A stretch of DNA of 64,000 nucleotides from the NCBI GenBank assembly GCA_013416435.1, contig JACCEN010000006.1, positions 62,001 to 126,000 of the forward strand. The letters run 5' to 3'. This DNA is from Alcaligenaceae bacterium. GTDB lineage: Bacteria > Pseudomonadota > Gammaproteobacteria > Burkholderiales > Burkholderiaceae_B. A model generated the notes under the pieces. That model did not search any database, was not told the origin of the DNA, and worked only from the letters and a program-made list of their open reading frames with translations. The position numbers were made by a program, and so were the translations under genes. Shown here piece by piece: positions 6,845 through 15,508 of the stretch (position 1 is its first letter; the number at the start of each line of letters is the position of its first letter).

Positions 6845-8116
6845 ATGCCCGCTGATCTGACCAAAGAACAAGAACTCAGAAACGCCAAGATTTTCGCCTT
6901 GTCCCTGTTTCTCGCGGCGGCCACGACGTTCGTGATCACTTTGTTTTGTCCGCCCAATGTCTGGATACTCGGCTTGAAAGCGGTGTCCGAGGCGGCCATG
7001 GTGGGTGCGCTGGCCGACTGGTTTGCCGTCGTGGCATTGTTCAGGCGCGTCCCCATTCCTGTGGTGTCGCGCCATACGGCGATCATTCCTCGCAATCAGA
7101 CTGCCATCGCCAGCAATCTTGCTCTATTCGTGAAGGAAAAATTCCTTGACCCGGATTCGATCGTCGCGCTCATCCGGCGGCACGATCCGGCCGGCCTGAT
7201 CAGCCGATGGCTTATCGAGCGGGAAAATGCCGATCGCCTGGGCGTCTATCTGATCCGCCTATTGCAAGGCGGTTTGAAGATCACGGATGACGCCCGGATC
7301 CAGGCCTTCTTGAAAGATGCCTTCGATACCATGATCGACAGGCTGGACCTGACCAGCGCCAGCGCCACCTTGCTGGATTCCCTGACCAAGGATGGGCGCC
7401 ATCAAGAACTGCTCGACGCACTCATTCTTCGCTGTATCGACTATCTGGATGAGCCGGGCACCCGGGAGATGATCGCTGCGCAACTGGCACAATGGCTGAA
7501 GCGCAGGCACCCGATTGCGGAAAAGATTGCCCCTACCGAATGGCTTGGGGAAAACACGGCGGATCAGGTGGCCAAAATCGTCAACGACATCCTCAATGCC
7601 ATCGTGCAGGACAAAGGCCACGAACTGCGAAAGAAGTTCGATGCCTTGACGGCATCGTTCATTCTTGCGCTCAAACAAGATCCCGAGACCGCCCGCAAGG
7701 CGGAAGCCTTCAAGCAATACATCAAGAACGACGCCGTCTTCGCGGGCTATATCGAAGACATCTGGTCTTCCCTGCGCGCCTGGCTGCAGAACGACCTGAA
7801 CCGGCAGGAATCCAGCCTTCGGCTCAATCTGGGGGCGGCGGGAAGCTGGATAGGCCAGGCGATCGACAAAGACCCGGCGCTGCGGGCCTCACTGAACGGA
7901 CACATGGAAAATATCGCGCGCGCCCTAGCACCGGAGTTTTCCGAATTCCTGACCCGCCACATCCAAGATACCGTGAACGCCTGGGACGCAAGGGAGATGT
8001 CGCGCCAGATAGAATTGAATATCGGCAAGGATCTTCAATATATCCGTATCAACGGCACCTTGGTCGGGGGACTGGTAGGGCTGTTGTTGTTTCTGTTTAC
8101 CCGGCTTGTCGGTTGA
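6845..8116 (+). CDS. DUF445 family membrane-anchored protein (YjiN-like)
   Basis: 423 aa. N-terminal hydrophobic helix (about 16-35), the DUF445 signature KAVSEAAMVGALADWFAVVA (about 46-65), a long helical cytoplasmic or periplasmic body, and a C-terminal hydrophobic anchor (about 400-420). The family function is unknown. The start codon 6845 lies 33 bases after the DUF2474 gene, so it may be read from the cio operon. The stop TGA directly abuts the first palindromic repeat at 8117. Confidence 0.88.
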   Translation: MPADLTKEQELRNAKIFALSLFLAAATTFVITLFCPPNVWILGLKAVSEAAMVGALADWFAVVALFRRVPIPVVSRHTAIIPRNQTAIASNLALFVKEKFLDPDSIVALIRRHDPAGLISRWLIERENADRLGVYLIRLLQGGLKITDDARIQAFLKDAFDTMIDRLDLTSASATLLDSLTKDGRHQELLDALILRCIDYLDEPGTREMIAAQLAQWLKRRHPIAEKIAPTEWLGENTADQVAKIVNDILNAIVQDKGHELRKKFDALTASFILALKQDPETARKAEAFKQYIKNDAVFAGYIEDIWSSLRAWLQNDLNRQESSLRLNLGAAGSWIGQAIDKDPALRASLNGHMENIARALAPEFSEFLTRHIQDTVNAWDAREMSRQIELNIGKDLQYIRINGTLVGGLVGLLLFLFTRLVG

Positions 8117-8236
8117 GGGGTCAGACCCCATGCGGGGTCTGACCCCGTTCAGGGTGGCTTTCGGGTCAGACCCCGTACGGGGTCTGACCCGTCTGGGATA
8201 ACTTTTGGGGTCGGATCCCGTACGGGGTCCGACCCC
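8117..8236. repeat. Palindromic repeat cluster 1 (three copies)
   Basis: Copies at 8117-8146, 8163-8190 and 8207-8236, between the convergent DUF445 and MgtC genes. Unit: GGGGTCAGACCCC, a 4-nt centre, GGGGTCTGACCCC. The second copy has its outermost pair changed to C and G together. The third has GGGGTCGGA matched by TCCGACCCC, a paired change. The DUF445 stop codon touches the first copy. Confidence 0.95.
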
Positions 8237-8249
8237 CAGCCCACGCGTC

Positions 8250-8978
8250 TCATTCAGTCGTGCTGGCGCTCCAGAATGCCTGGCGCACGTAGGGCAGACT
8301 GCGCAGGCGATCCAGCAAGGCGTCGAGCTCATCGCCATCCACCGAAGTGGGCAGAAGAACGGCTTCGATTTCGACTTCGTCCAGGCGGGTGGCCGTGATT
8401 TCTATGTCGCGCAGAGGCAGTTTTCCGGCGTCGAAGGCGGCTTCCAGGCTGGCGCGTGCCTGATCGCGATGCGCCAGATCCGCCACGAGGCGAATCGAAT
8501 AAGTCGCCTCCACCATGGCGATGTCTATGGGCTGCCGATTGATCCGGTTGACCATCGGGCGCAGCAAGGTGTTGGCCGCGAGCACAAAGAGGGCCCCCAG
8601 AACCGCTTCGAGAAGCAGGTCGGCGCCGGCCGCGCAGCCCACCGCGGCAGAGCTCCACAAGGTGGCGGCGGTATTGATGCCGCGCACATTGCCTTCCTCG
8701 CGCATGATGACGCCGGCGCCCAGGAATCCCACGCCGGACACCACGTAAGCGAGGACGTGCAGGGGGCCGGGCGTGCCGCCGTGGATCTCATGGAATCGAA
8801 CGGCGATGTCCACGAACAGGGCCGCGCCGGTGCAGACCAGCACGTTCGTGCCTAATCCCGCCGTGCGTTGCCGGACCTGGCGCTCCAGGCCGATGGCGCC
8901 GCCCAGCAAGAAAGCCACGAGCAGGCTGGCCGTGGTGTCGATCAGCGACGCTAAACTGATGTATTGGATGCTTTGCAT
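8250..8978 (-). CDS. MgtC/SapB family membrane protein
   Basis: 242 aa. The N-terminal hydrophobic part (about 1-140) carries the MgtC signatures GGAIGLERQVRQRTAGLGTN and FLGAGVI. A soluble C-terminal ACT-like domain (about 150-240) follows. MgtC proteins restrain F1Fo-ATP synthase and support growth at low Mg2+ or inside host cells in some pathogens; whether this one does is unknown. An upstream ATG at 9002 would add 8 residues, and further upstream the frame runs into repeat DNA, so 8978 is preferred. Confidence 0.88.
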   Translation of the reverse strand: MQSIQYISLASLIDTTASLLVAFLLGGAIGLERQVRQRTAGLGTNVLVCTGAALFVDIAVRFHEIHGGTPGPLHVLAYVVSGVGFLGAGVIMREEGNVRGINTAATLWSSAAVGCAAGADLLLEAVLGALFVLAANTLLRPMVNRINRQPIDIAMVEATYSIRLVADLAHRDQARASLEAAFDAGKLPLRDIEITATRLDEVEIEAVLLPTSVDGDELDALLDRLRSLPYVRQAFWSASTTE

Positions 8979-9029
8979 CCCGCCAGCATGGCGCACGCGC
9001 ATGACAGGCTCGTGACATGGGATGGCTGA

Positions 9030-9103
9030 GGGGTCAGACCCCATGCGGGGTCTGACCCCAAGCCACCCTGAACGGGGTCAGACCCCGCGTGGGGTCTGGC
9101 CCC
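9030..9103. repeat. Palindromic repeat cluster 2 (two copies)
   Basis: Copies at 9030-9059 (centre ATGC) and 9074-9103 (centre GCGT). They lie between the start of the MgtC gene and the end of the next minus-strand gene, so both flanking genes point left. Confidence 0.93.
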
Positions 9104-9110
9104 TTCGGCC

Positions 9111-9302
9111 TCATCCCAAGTCTATGCCACGTTCCAGGGGGCTGGCCTTGGGTTGGTCATTCTTCTTTTTCGGCGAGGACTTGCGCTCCGGGCCGGAATG
9201 CGGATTGCGTTCCGGCACAGCGGTGTCGGCCTGCTTGCGTGAAGCTTTCCTGCCGGCTAGCGAAATATCGGTTTCGCCCGGTTCTATCTTGGCTTGAGCC
9301 AT
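9111..9302 (-). CDS. Hypothetical 63-aa basic protein
   Basis: ATG at 9300-9302 is preceded by AAGGAGA at good spacing. The product is hydrophilic, Lys/Pro/Ser-rich and likely disordered (for example SPKKKNDQPKAS). No family recognised. It lies downstream of an EF-hand gene on the same strand. Confidence 0.55.
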   Translation of the reverse strand: MAQAKIEPGETDISLAGRKASRKQADTAVPERNPHSGPERKSSPKKKNDQPKASPLERGIDLG

Positions 9303-9382
9303 GCTGGTCTCCTTGTTGGCGCGCACCACCGCAGCCGGCAAGGCCCATGCCTGTAAATCCTTCGTATGCCTGGCGCCCAGGG

Positions 9383-9742
9383 TCAGGGCTGCAGGTGGCC
9401 GTCCCGGTTCTGATCCTGGCGATGGAAGTCGCTCATGACCTGATCCATGAATTCCTGCCGATTCAGTTGCCCATTCTGGTTGCGGTCGACGATGGAGAAT
9501 TGTTCGCGCGTGAGCACGGTACCGGCTTCGGCATTGCTAAGGCTGCCATTTTTGTCCGTGTCGAGTTTGTCGAACGCACCCTCCATGAACTGCCGGTATT
9601 CGGCTTCGCTGACCTTGCCGTTCTTGTCAGTGTCGAGCTGATCGAAGTGCGCTTGCGTAAGGCCTTCGGGCGAGCCCTGGGCAAACGCTGCGGCCGGGCC
9701 GGCCAGGGCCAATGCGAAGGAAAGCGTGAGAAGTTTATTCAT
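9383..9742 (-). CDS. Secreted EF-hand calcium-binding protein
   Basis: 119 aa with a signal peptide (about 1-21, cut after AFA). Four EF-hand-like loops follow: DTDKNGKVSEAE (about 37-48), DTDKNGSLSNAE (about 60-71), DRNQNGQLNRQE (about 85-96) and an incomplete DQNRDGHLQ at the end. The first three keep Asp at positions 1, 3 or 5 and Glu at 12, so periplasmic Ca2+ binding is likely. It starts 14 bases after the glycine-zipper lipoprotein gene, which suggests an operon. Confidence 0.88.
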   Translation of the reverse strand: MNKLLTLSFALALAGPAAAFAQGSPEGLTQAHFDQLDTDKNGKVSEAEYRQFMEGAFDKLDTDKNGSLSNAEAGTVLTREQFSIVDRNQNGQLNRQEFMDQVMSDFHRQDQNRDGHLQP

Positions 9743-9756
9743 GACGGCGCGCTCCA

Positions 9757-10023
9757 TTATTTGCAACCCATGGTGTTGCCAAGATAGCCGCCGGCGCCGA
9801 TGCCGACCGCGGTGGCCGCTGTGCGGCCTCGTCCGCCGCCTATCGTGCTGCCCAGCAGGCCGCCGACGACCGCGCCGCCGATCGTTCCGGCAATGCAGTT
9901 GAACTCGGAATTGCGGGACTGCCCATGTGAGCCGGAGGGCGCTTGGCAAGCAGTGAGCGCGCCTATGCCGACCAGGGCGATGGCCGCCGCCATTCCCCTA
10001 CCCAGGTTATTTCTTTTCATCAT
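9757..10023 (-). CDS. Glycine-zipper outer-membrane lipoprotein
   Basis: 88 aa. Basic start, hydrophobic stretch and a lipobox LTAC (Cys at about 26), so probably cut by signal peptidase II and lipid-anchored. Residues about 45-85 form a glycine zipper (GGAVVGGLLGSTIGGGRGR and GIGAGGYLG), as in SlyB/17-kDa antigen-like envelope proteins. First gene of a pair with the EF-hand protein. The start could be either of two adjacent ATGs. Confidence 0.85.
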   Translation of the reverse strand: MMKRNNLGRGMAAAIALVGIGALTACQAPSGSHGQSRNSEFNCIAGTIGGAVVGGLLGSTIGGGRGRTAATAVGIGAGGYLGNTMGCK

Positions 10024-10107
10024 TGTCCACCCTTGGAATCATTGCTTTGTTCTTGAAAATTGCACAGCCGACATTCACGTTCAAGAGAATGCCGCCACTG
10101 GTCTTCG

Positions 10108-10137
10108 GGGGTCAGACCCCATGTGGGGTCTGACCCC
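10108..10137. repeat. Palindromic repeat, single copy
   Basis: One full copy with centre ATGT, between two minus-strand genes (MarR regulator end and lipoprotein start). Confidence 0.93.
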
Positions 10138-10179
10138 ACGCCAGCATACGGATTATAGTCGTGCCAAGGCGCTGCAAGT

Positions 10180-10683
10180 TCATTCGGCTGCAGGTCGACG
10201 GCGTGCTTTTTCATGCTGCGCATGCTGCAGCAACTGATCGGCTTGGCGGGTGAGCTTGTCGAGAGTTTGTTCGAAGGCTTTGAGTTCTTCAGGCGTGAGC
10301 GTGGCGGTGAGCTGCTTCTGCCGTGCCAGGCTTAGCGGCACACCTTGTTCGTAGACGCGTCGGCCTGTTGTCGTCAAGCTGATCAGGCTGCGGCGCCCAT
10401 CATCGGGGCAAGGTCGCGAGCGCAGCAGTTTTCTTTCGATGAGCTCCGACACGGCCCGGCTGACCTGGCTTTTGTCGTACCGGCAGAAATCGGCAATGGC
10501 CTGTATGGAGTCCGGCGCATGATTCGCCAGATATATCAGCACGCGCCACTGCCGCACGGACAGAGCCAGCTGAGCTTCCAGCAGGACCTCGACGCCCCGG
10601 TTCAAGCGCTGGCTGAGAACCAGCAGGCGATGAGCGAGCAGTTGTTCGGTCGGATAGACGACAGGCATATATTTAACGAACAT
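10180..10683 (-). CDS. MarR family transcriptional regulator
   Basis: 167 aa. Winged HTH of the MarR type: helix VRQWRVLIYLANH (about 43-55), recognition region YDKSQVSRAVSELIERKLL (about 72-90) and wing residues CPDDGRRSLISLT. The C-terminal helices would form the dimer. It sits upstream of and divergent from nrdJ, separated by 95 bases, so it may control itself or nrdJ; this is inferred only from position. A second in-frame ATG at 10668 is possible. Confidence 0.9.
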   Translation of the reverse strand: MFVKYMPVVYPTEQLLAHRLLVLSQRLNRGVEVLLEAQLALSVRQWRVLIYLANHAPDSIQAIADFCRYDKSQVSRAVSELIERKLLRSRPCPDDGRRSLISLTTTGRRVYEQGVPLSLARQKQLTATLTPEELKAFEQTLDKLTRQADQLLQHAQHEKARRRPAAE

Positions 10684-10778
10684 CAAGGGTTGCGTTCATT
10701 GGTTATGATATCTTTTTAAAGGGAATACACCTATGTCCGCTTGCCGATTCGCGCGGGCATAACGTACAGGATTACATT

Positions 10779-13631
10779 ATGCAACACATGGAAAGCACAG
10801 CCATCGCATTGGCGGAGCCGCAGGCCATTTCCACCGAGGTCCTCATCGAGAAGTACGCAAAAGGCGGTGAGTCCAGCATCGACGAAGTACGTGCCCGGGT
10901 CGCCCGTGCCCTGGCCCAGGTCGAAGAACCGGCCGAAAGGAAGAAGTTCTCCGAGGAATTCCTCTGGGCCATGAAGCATGGCTTCATCCCGGCAGGGCGG
11001 GTCAACAGCGCGGCGGGCACCGACCTGCAAAGCACGCTCATCAACTGCTTCGTTCAACCGGTCGGCGACTCCATCACCGAAGAGGTCGACAACAAGCCCG
11101 GGATCTATACCGCGCTGGCTCAGGCAGCGGAAACCATGAGGCGCGGCGGCGGCGTGGGGTATAACTTTTCGGCAATCCGCCCCAAAGGAGCACGAGTCAA
11201 GGGAACGGGCAGCAGCGCATCCGGCCCGCTTTCCTATATGCGCGTCTTCGATCGCTCTTGCGAAACCGTGGAGTCGGCGGGTGCGCGGCGGGGCGCTCAG
11301 ATGGCGGTTGTCAATGTCACTCACCCCGACGTCATGGAGTTCATCACGGCCAAGCAGGAGCGCGGCCAATTGAACAACTTCAACGTGTCGGTGGGAGTGA
11401 CGGACGACTTCATGCGCGCCGTCGAAGAAGACGGCATGTTCGAGCTCGTGCATTCCACGGAGCCGAATGAAGACTTGACGTCCCAGGGCGCCTATTTGCG
11501 CGCCGACGGCATGTGGGTGTATCGCCAGGTAAGGGCGCGCGAGGTCTGGGATCTCATCATGCAAAGCACCTATGCGGCGGCCGAGCCCGGCATCCTCTAC
11601 CTGGACCGGATCAATGCGGAGAACAATCTGTCGTATTGCGAGTCCATCGAGGCCACGAACCCTTGCGGCGAACAGCCGCTGCCCGATTACGGATGCTGCT
11701 GCCTGGGCAGCCTGAATCTCACCGCGTACGTGTCCAACCCTTTCAGCGATGCGGCCGCGTTCGACTTCAACACCATGCGCAAGGCAACGAAGCTGGCCGT
11801 GCGCATGCTGGACAACGTGCTCATCGCCACTAAGTGGCCGCTGGAAGAACAGCAGCGCGAAGCGGATGCCAAGCGGCGGCTCGGCCTGGGCTTCACTGGT
11901 CTGGGCGACACGCTCATCATGCTGGGCCTGCGCTATGATTCTGAAGAAGGCCGAAGCCTGGCCGCCGACATGGCGCGCGAGATGCGGGATGCCGCCTACG
12001 AGGCCTCGGTTGAACTCGCGAAAGAGCGCGGGGCCTTTCCGCTGCTGAACGCCGACGAATACCTGAAGGGCGGCTTCGCGTCGCGTTTGCCCGATGCACT
12101 GAAGCGCGCCATAAAGAAGCATGGCATCCGGAATTCACATCTGACGTCCATCGCGCCCACCGGCACGATTTCGCTGGCATTTGCCGATAATGCGTCCAAT
12201 GGCATCGAGCCCGCTTTTTCGTGGTTCTATACGCGCACCAAGCGCATGCCCGATGGCAGCAAAAAAGATTACATCGTCGAAGATCATGCCTATCGGGTCT
12301 ATCACGCGATGGGCGGCGACACGGAAAAGCTGCCCGAGGCTTTCGTCTCGGCCCTGGAGATCTCCGCCATTGATCATATGCTGATGGTAGCCGCCGTGGC
12401 CCCTTATGTGGATGCCGCGATTTCCAAGACCGTCAATGTGCCGGAGGACTATCCGTACGACGACTTCAAGGATTTGTATTTGCAGGCATGGCACAAGGGC
12501 CTGAAGGGCATCACGACCTATCGCCCCAACTCCATCCTTGGCGCGGTGCTGTCCGTGACACCTGAAGCGCCGGCCAGTGCGCCTCAGCCCATCATACTGT
12601 CCGAGCAGGACAAGCGCCTGGTCCTGACCGAGGTGGCGAAGTCTCCGCCTCTGGCCTCGCTGCGCTGGCCTTCTCGTCCGACGCTGCCCGCGGGGGCGGC
12701 GGGATGGGTGAGCGAAACCATCCATTCGCCGCAAGGCGAGTTCGCGGTCGTCGTTGCAGACAAGGACAAGGTGCCGTTCGAGGTATGGGTGCTGGGCGGG
12801 CAGCCGCCGCGCGGCCTGGACGCGATCGCCAAAACACTGTCCAGCGACATGCGCGCCAACGACCGTGGCTGGCTGCGCAAGAAGTTGTCGGTCCTGGCGC
12901 ATGCATACGGCGACGGCTTCCAGATGCCCATGCCGCCTTCGGGCGACCTGGTCCAGGTGCCCAGCGCGACGGCGGCTTTCGCCAGGCTGGTGGAATGGCG
13001 CTATAACGACCTGGGCGCTCTGGCGGTGCGCGACGATGACCCCACGCCGGTGCTCAACGCGCTTTTCGCCCCCCGGGAGCCCAAGACGGGCACGGATGGA
13101 ACCCTGGCCTGGGTGGCCGACGTCCGCAATCCTTCCACGGACGACGATTTCGTGCTCATGCTGAAAGAGCTGCAGATGCCCGACGGCAGCCGCCGCCCTT
13201 ACAGCATGTGGCTGACCGGGGCGCATCCGGTTGCGCTCGATGGGTTGTGCAAGCTGCTCAGCCTGGACATGCGAGTCATCGATCCGGCCTGGATCGGCAT
13301 GAAGCTGCGCAAGTTGCTGAATTACGCGGAACCGCGCGGCGACTTTCTTGCACGCGTGCCGGGCAGCGAAAAGCAGGCGAATTATCCTTCCACCGTGGCG
13401 TATATCGCGCGGTTGGTGATCCATCGCTACGCGATGCTGGGCATCCTGACGGAAGAGGGCATGCCGATCAACGCCATGGGGGTGGTCGCCGACGAACCCG
13501 TGCGCCAGCATATCGCCGCCAGCCCGACCATGGTCGGCAAGCGCTGCACCGAATGCGGCAATCACGCGGTCATCAAGAAAGACGGATGCGAATTCTGCAC
13601 CGTGTGCGGTGCCATCGGGGCCTGCGGCTAA
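10779..13631 (+). CDS. nrdJ: Adenosylcobalamin-dependent (class II) ribonucleoside-diphosphate reductase
   Basis: 950 aa. Reduces ribonucleotides to deoxyribonucleotides with a B12-generated radical, independent of oxygen. Seen: an N-terminal active-site Cys in LINCFVQPV, GGGVGYNFSAIRPKGA, the thiyl-radical motif NPCGEQ (about 298) and the C-terminal zinc pair CTECG and CTVCGAIGACG. The region after about 620 is an extension of repeated alpha/beta units typical of the long proteobacterial NrdJ. No cobalamin riboswitch is visible upstream. Long minus-strand frames over this gene (10731-12122, 12135-13565) are shadows. Confidence 0.93.
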   Translation: MQHMESTAIALAEPQAISTEVLIEKYAKGGESSIDEVRARVARALAQVEEPAERKKFSEEFLWAMKHGFIPAGRVNSAAGTDLQSTLINCFVQPVGDSITEEVDNKPGIYTALAQAAETMRRGGGVGYNFSAIRPKGARVKGTGSSASGPLSYMRVFDRSCETVESAGARRGAQMAVVNVTHPDVMEFITAKQERGQLNNFNVSVGVTDDFMRAVEEDGMFELVHSTEPNEDLTSQGAYLRADGMWVYRQVRAREVWDLIMQSTYAAAEPGILYLDRINAENNLSYCESIEATNPCGEQPLPDYGCCCLGSLNLTAYVSNPFSDAAAFDFNTMRKATKLAVRMLDNVLIATKWPLEEQQREADAKRRLGLGFTGLGDTLIMLGLRYDSEEGRSLAADMAREMRDAAYEASVELAKERGAFPLLNADEYLKGGFASRLPDALKRAIKKHGIRNSHLTSIAPTGTISLAFADNASNGIEPAFSWFYTRTKRMPDGSKKDYIVEDHAYRVYHAMGGDTEKLPEAFVSALEISAIDHMLMVAAVAPYVDAAISKTVNVPEDYPYDDFKDLYLQAWHKGLKGITTYRPNSILGAVLSVTPEAPASAPQPIILSEQDKRLVLTEVAKSPPLASLRWPSRPTLPAGAAGWVSETIHSPQGEFAVVVADKDKVPFEVWVLGGQPPRGLDAIAKTLSSDMRANDRGWLRKKLSVLAHAYGDGFQMPMPPSGDLVQVPSATAAFARLVEWRYNDLGALAVRDDDPTPVLNALFAPREPKTGTDGTLAWVADVRNPSTDDDFVLMLKELQMPDGSRRPYSMWLTGAHPVALDGLCKLLSLDMRVIDPAWIGMKLRKLLNYAEPRGDFLARVPGSEKQANYPSTVAYIARLVIHRYAMLGILTEEGMPINAMGVVADEPVRQHIAASPTMVGKRCTECGNHAVIKKDGCEFCTVCGAIGACG

Positions 13632-13645
13632 GCAGCGGTGGCGCT

Positions 13646-13675
13646 GGGGTCAGACCCCGTACGGGGTCTGACCCC
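13646..13675. repeat. Palindromic repeat, single copy
   Basis: Full copy with the self-complementary centre GTAC, between the convergent nrdJ and the 113-aa gene. It is a perfect 30-bp palindrome. Confidence 0.95.
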
Positions 13676-13677
13676 TT

Positions 13678-14019
13678 TCAATGCCTGGTGGTCTGGTTGC
13701 TGCGGTTCAGCAATCTGACCAGGGCCTGCTTGAGGCCGCTGGAAAATATCGGCACCAGTTGAGTCTGGCCGGCGGCGTTCACGAAAGATTTGATCTCGAT
13801 GAACTGATCATTGAAGGCTGTGGTCCTGCGGGCATTCTTTGCGTATGCCTGCAGCAGCTTGTTGGCAGCGGCCTGGGCCTGGAAAACGCGGGCGTCGAGC
13901 TGCGCGCCGTTCAGGTTCGCATAGTGTTCCACCACGCGCTCCATGTCGTCCAGGAAGAGGGCGAGCGCATGGTCTCCTGTGCAGTCGGCTCTTTCATAGC
14001 CCCAGGGTGGTGTTGTCAT
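13678..14019 (-). CDS. Hypothetical protein, 113 aa; paralogue of its upstream neighbour
   Basis: Soluble, helical protein without signal peptide. Its pattern (ALALFLDDMERVVEHYANL, then FQAQAAANKLLQAYAKN, then TAFNDQFIEI) lines up with that of the next gene upstream (14044-14457), so the two look like tandem paralogues. No known family recognised. Third gene of a minus-strand set 14911 to 13678 and 24 bases from the second. Its end is 2 bases from a palindromic repeat. Confidence 0.7.
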   Translation of the reverse strand: MTTPPWGYERADCTGDHALALFLDDMERVVEHYANLNGAQLDARVFQAQAAANKLLQAYAKNARRTTAFNDQFIEIKSFVNAAGQTQLVPIFSSGLKQALVRLLNRSNQTTRH

Positions 14020-14043
14020 ATGGGTTCCCGCGGCGTGCGCCGC

Positions 14044-14457
14044 TCAGTTGAGGGTGCTGCGCGCGCGCTCGTCCGCCTGGACTTGCAGGATCAGGCTTTC
14101 CAGATGAGGAGACGTTTCCAGGGCCAGCACTGCTTCGCCCGGGGCTTCTTCGTTTTCCTCTAGATGCAGGGTGATGTTCTGGCCTTCAAAAGCGGTGGGA
14201 TTCGCCTGGATTTGAACGTACTGCTTCAGCAGGCGATCAACGGCCTTCTGAGCTTCTTGGAGCTGGACGGGAAGCGGGGACCCGGCATGCAGCTGGAATT
14301 GCTGCTCGATTGTCTTGGCGAGGTCCCAGCTGAAAAACAACAAGGCGTTCTGGCCGTGGCATTCAGGGTGCAGGAAACCCCAGGATTCTTGAGTGCTTGT
14401 AGTCAATGAGTATTTATTAACGGTAGGGCGCGCTGCGGCGCTTGATGGTTTTCCCAT
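14044..14457 (-). CDS. Hypothetical protein, up to 137 aa; paralogue of its downstream neighbour
   Basis: Contains ALLFFSWDLAKTIEQQFQL, LQEAQKAVDRLLKQYVQI and TAFEGQNITLHLE, matching the pattern of the 113-aa protein at 13678-14019. The C-terminal part is acidic. The start at 14457 would overlap the upstream secreted-protein gene by 41 bases; a TTG near 14405 is an alternative that removes the overlap. Function unknown. The spacing suggests cotranscription with both neighbours. Confidence 0.65.
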   Translation of the reverse strand: MGKPSSAAARPTVNKYSLTTSTQESWGFLHPECHGQNALLFFSWDLAKTIEQQFQLHAGSPLPVQLQEAQKAVDRLLKQYVQIQANPTAFEGQNITLHLEENEEAPGEAVLALETSPHLESLILQVQADERARSTLN

Positions 14458-14911
14458 CGAAAGTGTAGATATCGATTTTATCCCGTTTTTGACTGGGAGT
14501 CTGCAGAGTGAACAGCCGGCCCTTGGCCGACACTTTGATATGTTCGGAGCAGGAGCCGAATTCCGGCGTGACGGTATAGCCCGATTTTTCCAGGACTACC
14601 CAGCGGTAGCTGACGGGGCAGCCGTTGTTGCCGCTGTTGACCGAGACCAGGGCGACCTGCGCCTTGGGCGTGCTGAAGGCATAGGTGATATTGAGTATGC
14701 CCCGTACGGGCGGGTCGACGTCATTGTCGTCGACCCGCAAGCGGGATTCGTATATGTATTCGCTGGTGGCGATATTGAGCGTGCCATAGGGCGTGTCCAG
14801 AATCATACGGGACGGGCTGACAGGCCAGGTAGGCACCGAATTGGCCGATGCCGCCGAGCAGAGCGCAACAAGCGCTACTGCGCTCAGGCGACGAACGTAT
14901 CGAAAGACCAT
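14417..14911 (-). CDS. Secreted hypothetical protein, 164 aa
   Basis: Signal peptide at about 1-23 (RRLSAVALVALCSAASANS). The mature part is beta-rich and has two cysteines about 20 residues apart (NNGCPVSY and FGSCSEH) that could form a disulfide. It ends in a basic tail (TIKRRSAPYR). No family recognised. First gene of a three-gene minus-strand locus with two paralogous cytoplasmic proteins. Confidence 0.7.
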   Translation of the reverse strand: MVFRYVRRLSAVALVALCSAASANSVPTWPVSPSRMILDTPYGTLNIATSEYIYESRLRVDDNDVDPPVRGILNITYAFSTPKAQVALVSVNSGNNGCPVSYRWVVLEKSGYTVTPEFGSCSEHIKVSAKGRLFTLQTPSQKRDKIDIYTFDGKTIKRRSAPYR

Positions 14912-15055
14912 GATGGTTCCAAATCTTTCAGTAGAGCTATGCTGGCGGAACGATGTTACGAGTCGTGGGGGCTCGTGCGCCGAGTGTAAAGACCATTACA
15001 TTTCATTTTGTCGATGCGTGCAAGCGTTTGTTCCTTTTTATCCTGAATTTTCCTG

Positions 15056-15253
15056 CTATTTGCTGGTAAATGTCAAATAAATCAATGCCATAGATATCAG
15101 GAAAAAGTAGGTGACGGCGCCTGCCATCAGGCTGCGGCCAATCAACCTTAACAGGCCTCCGGAATTCTTTTGTGACGAGGCGAGACGTCGTTTTCCCCAC
15201 CACCAGCTCGCGGCAATGGCCAGCATGCTCAATAGAATGATCCAGGTCTTCAT
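15056..15253 (-). CDS. Small two-pass membrane protein, 65 aa
   Basis: Start ATG at 15251-15253 follows GCGGAA. Hydrophobic segments at about 3-19 and 43-62 are separated by a basic loop (GKRRLASSQK). A longer frame from 15319 has an unlikely N-terminus. Function unknown; it stands alone. Confidence 0.6.
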   Translation of the reverse strand: MKTWIILLSMLAIAASWWWGKRRLASSQKNSGGLLRLIGRSLMAGAVTYFFLISMALIYLTFTSK

Positions 15254-15508
15254 TTCCGCATTGTAACGGCCGTCGGGAGTGGCTGGAAGAAAGTTGCGTA
15301 AGGCTTGCGTAAGTTTCAAATTGTATTTCTATGGCAAGGCGGGGTAAAGAAGACGTCGCAACAGGCCCAGATATATCGTCACCGGATATAGCAGGGTCAG
15401 TTAAATATCGTGGGTAGATGTCGTTTTACGATGAATTGGCGAAAGACCAAGCAAGTGGACTGCGGCAATCCTGTCGCATCACCCTCAATGCAATAAAGGA
15501 GATGAAGG

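Noticed and set aside
10687-10778. Cobalamin riboswitch upstream of nrdJ
   Set aside because: The gap is under 100 bases and lacks the B12-box consensus.
10731-13565. Two long minus-strand frames (10731-12122 and 12135-13565) opposite nrdJ
   Set aside because: Both mirror codon bias of nrdJ on the other strand. The sense product has all class II reductase motifs.
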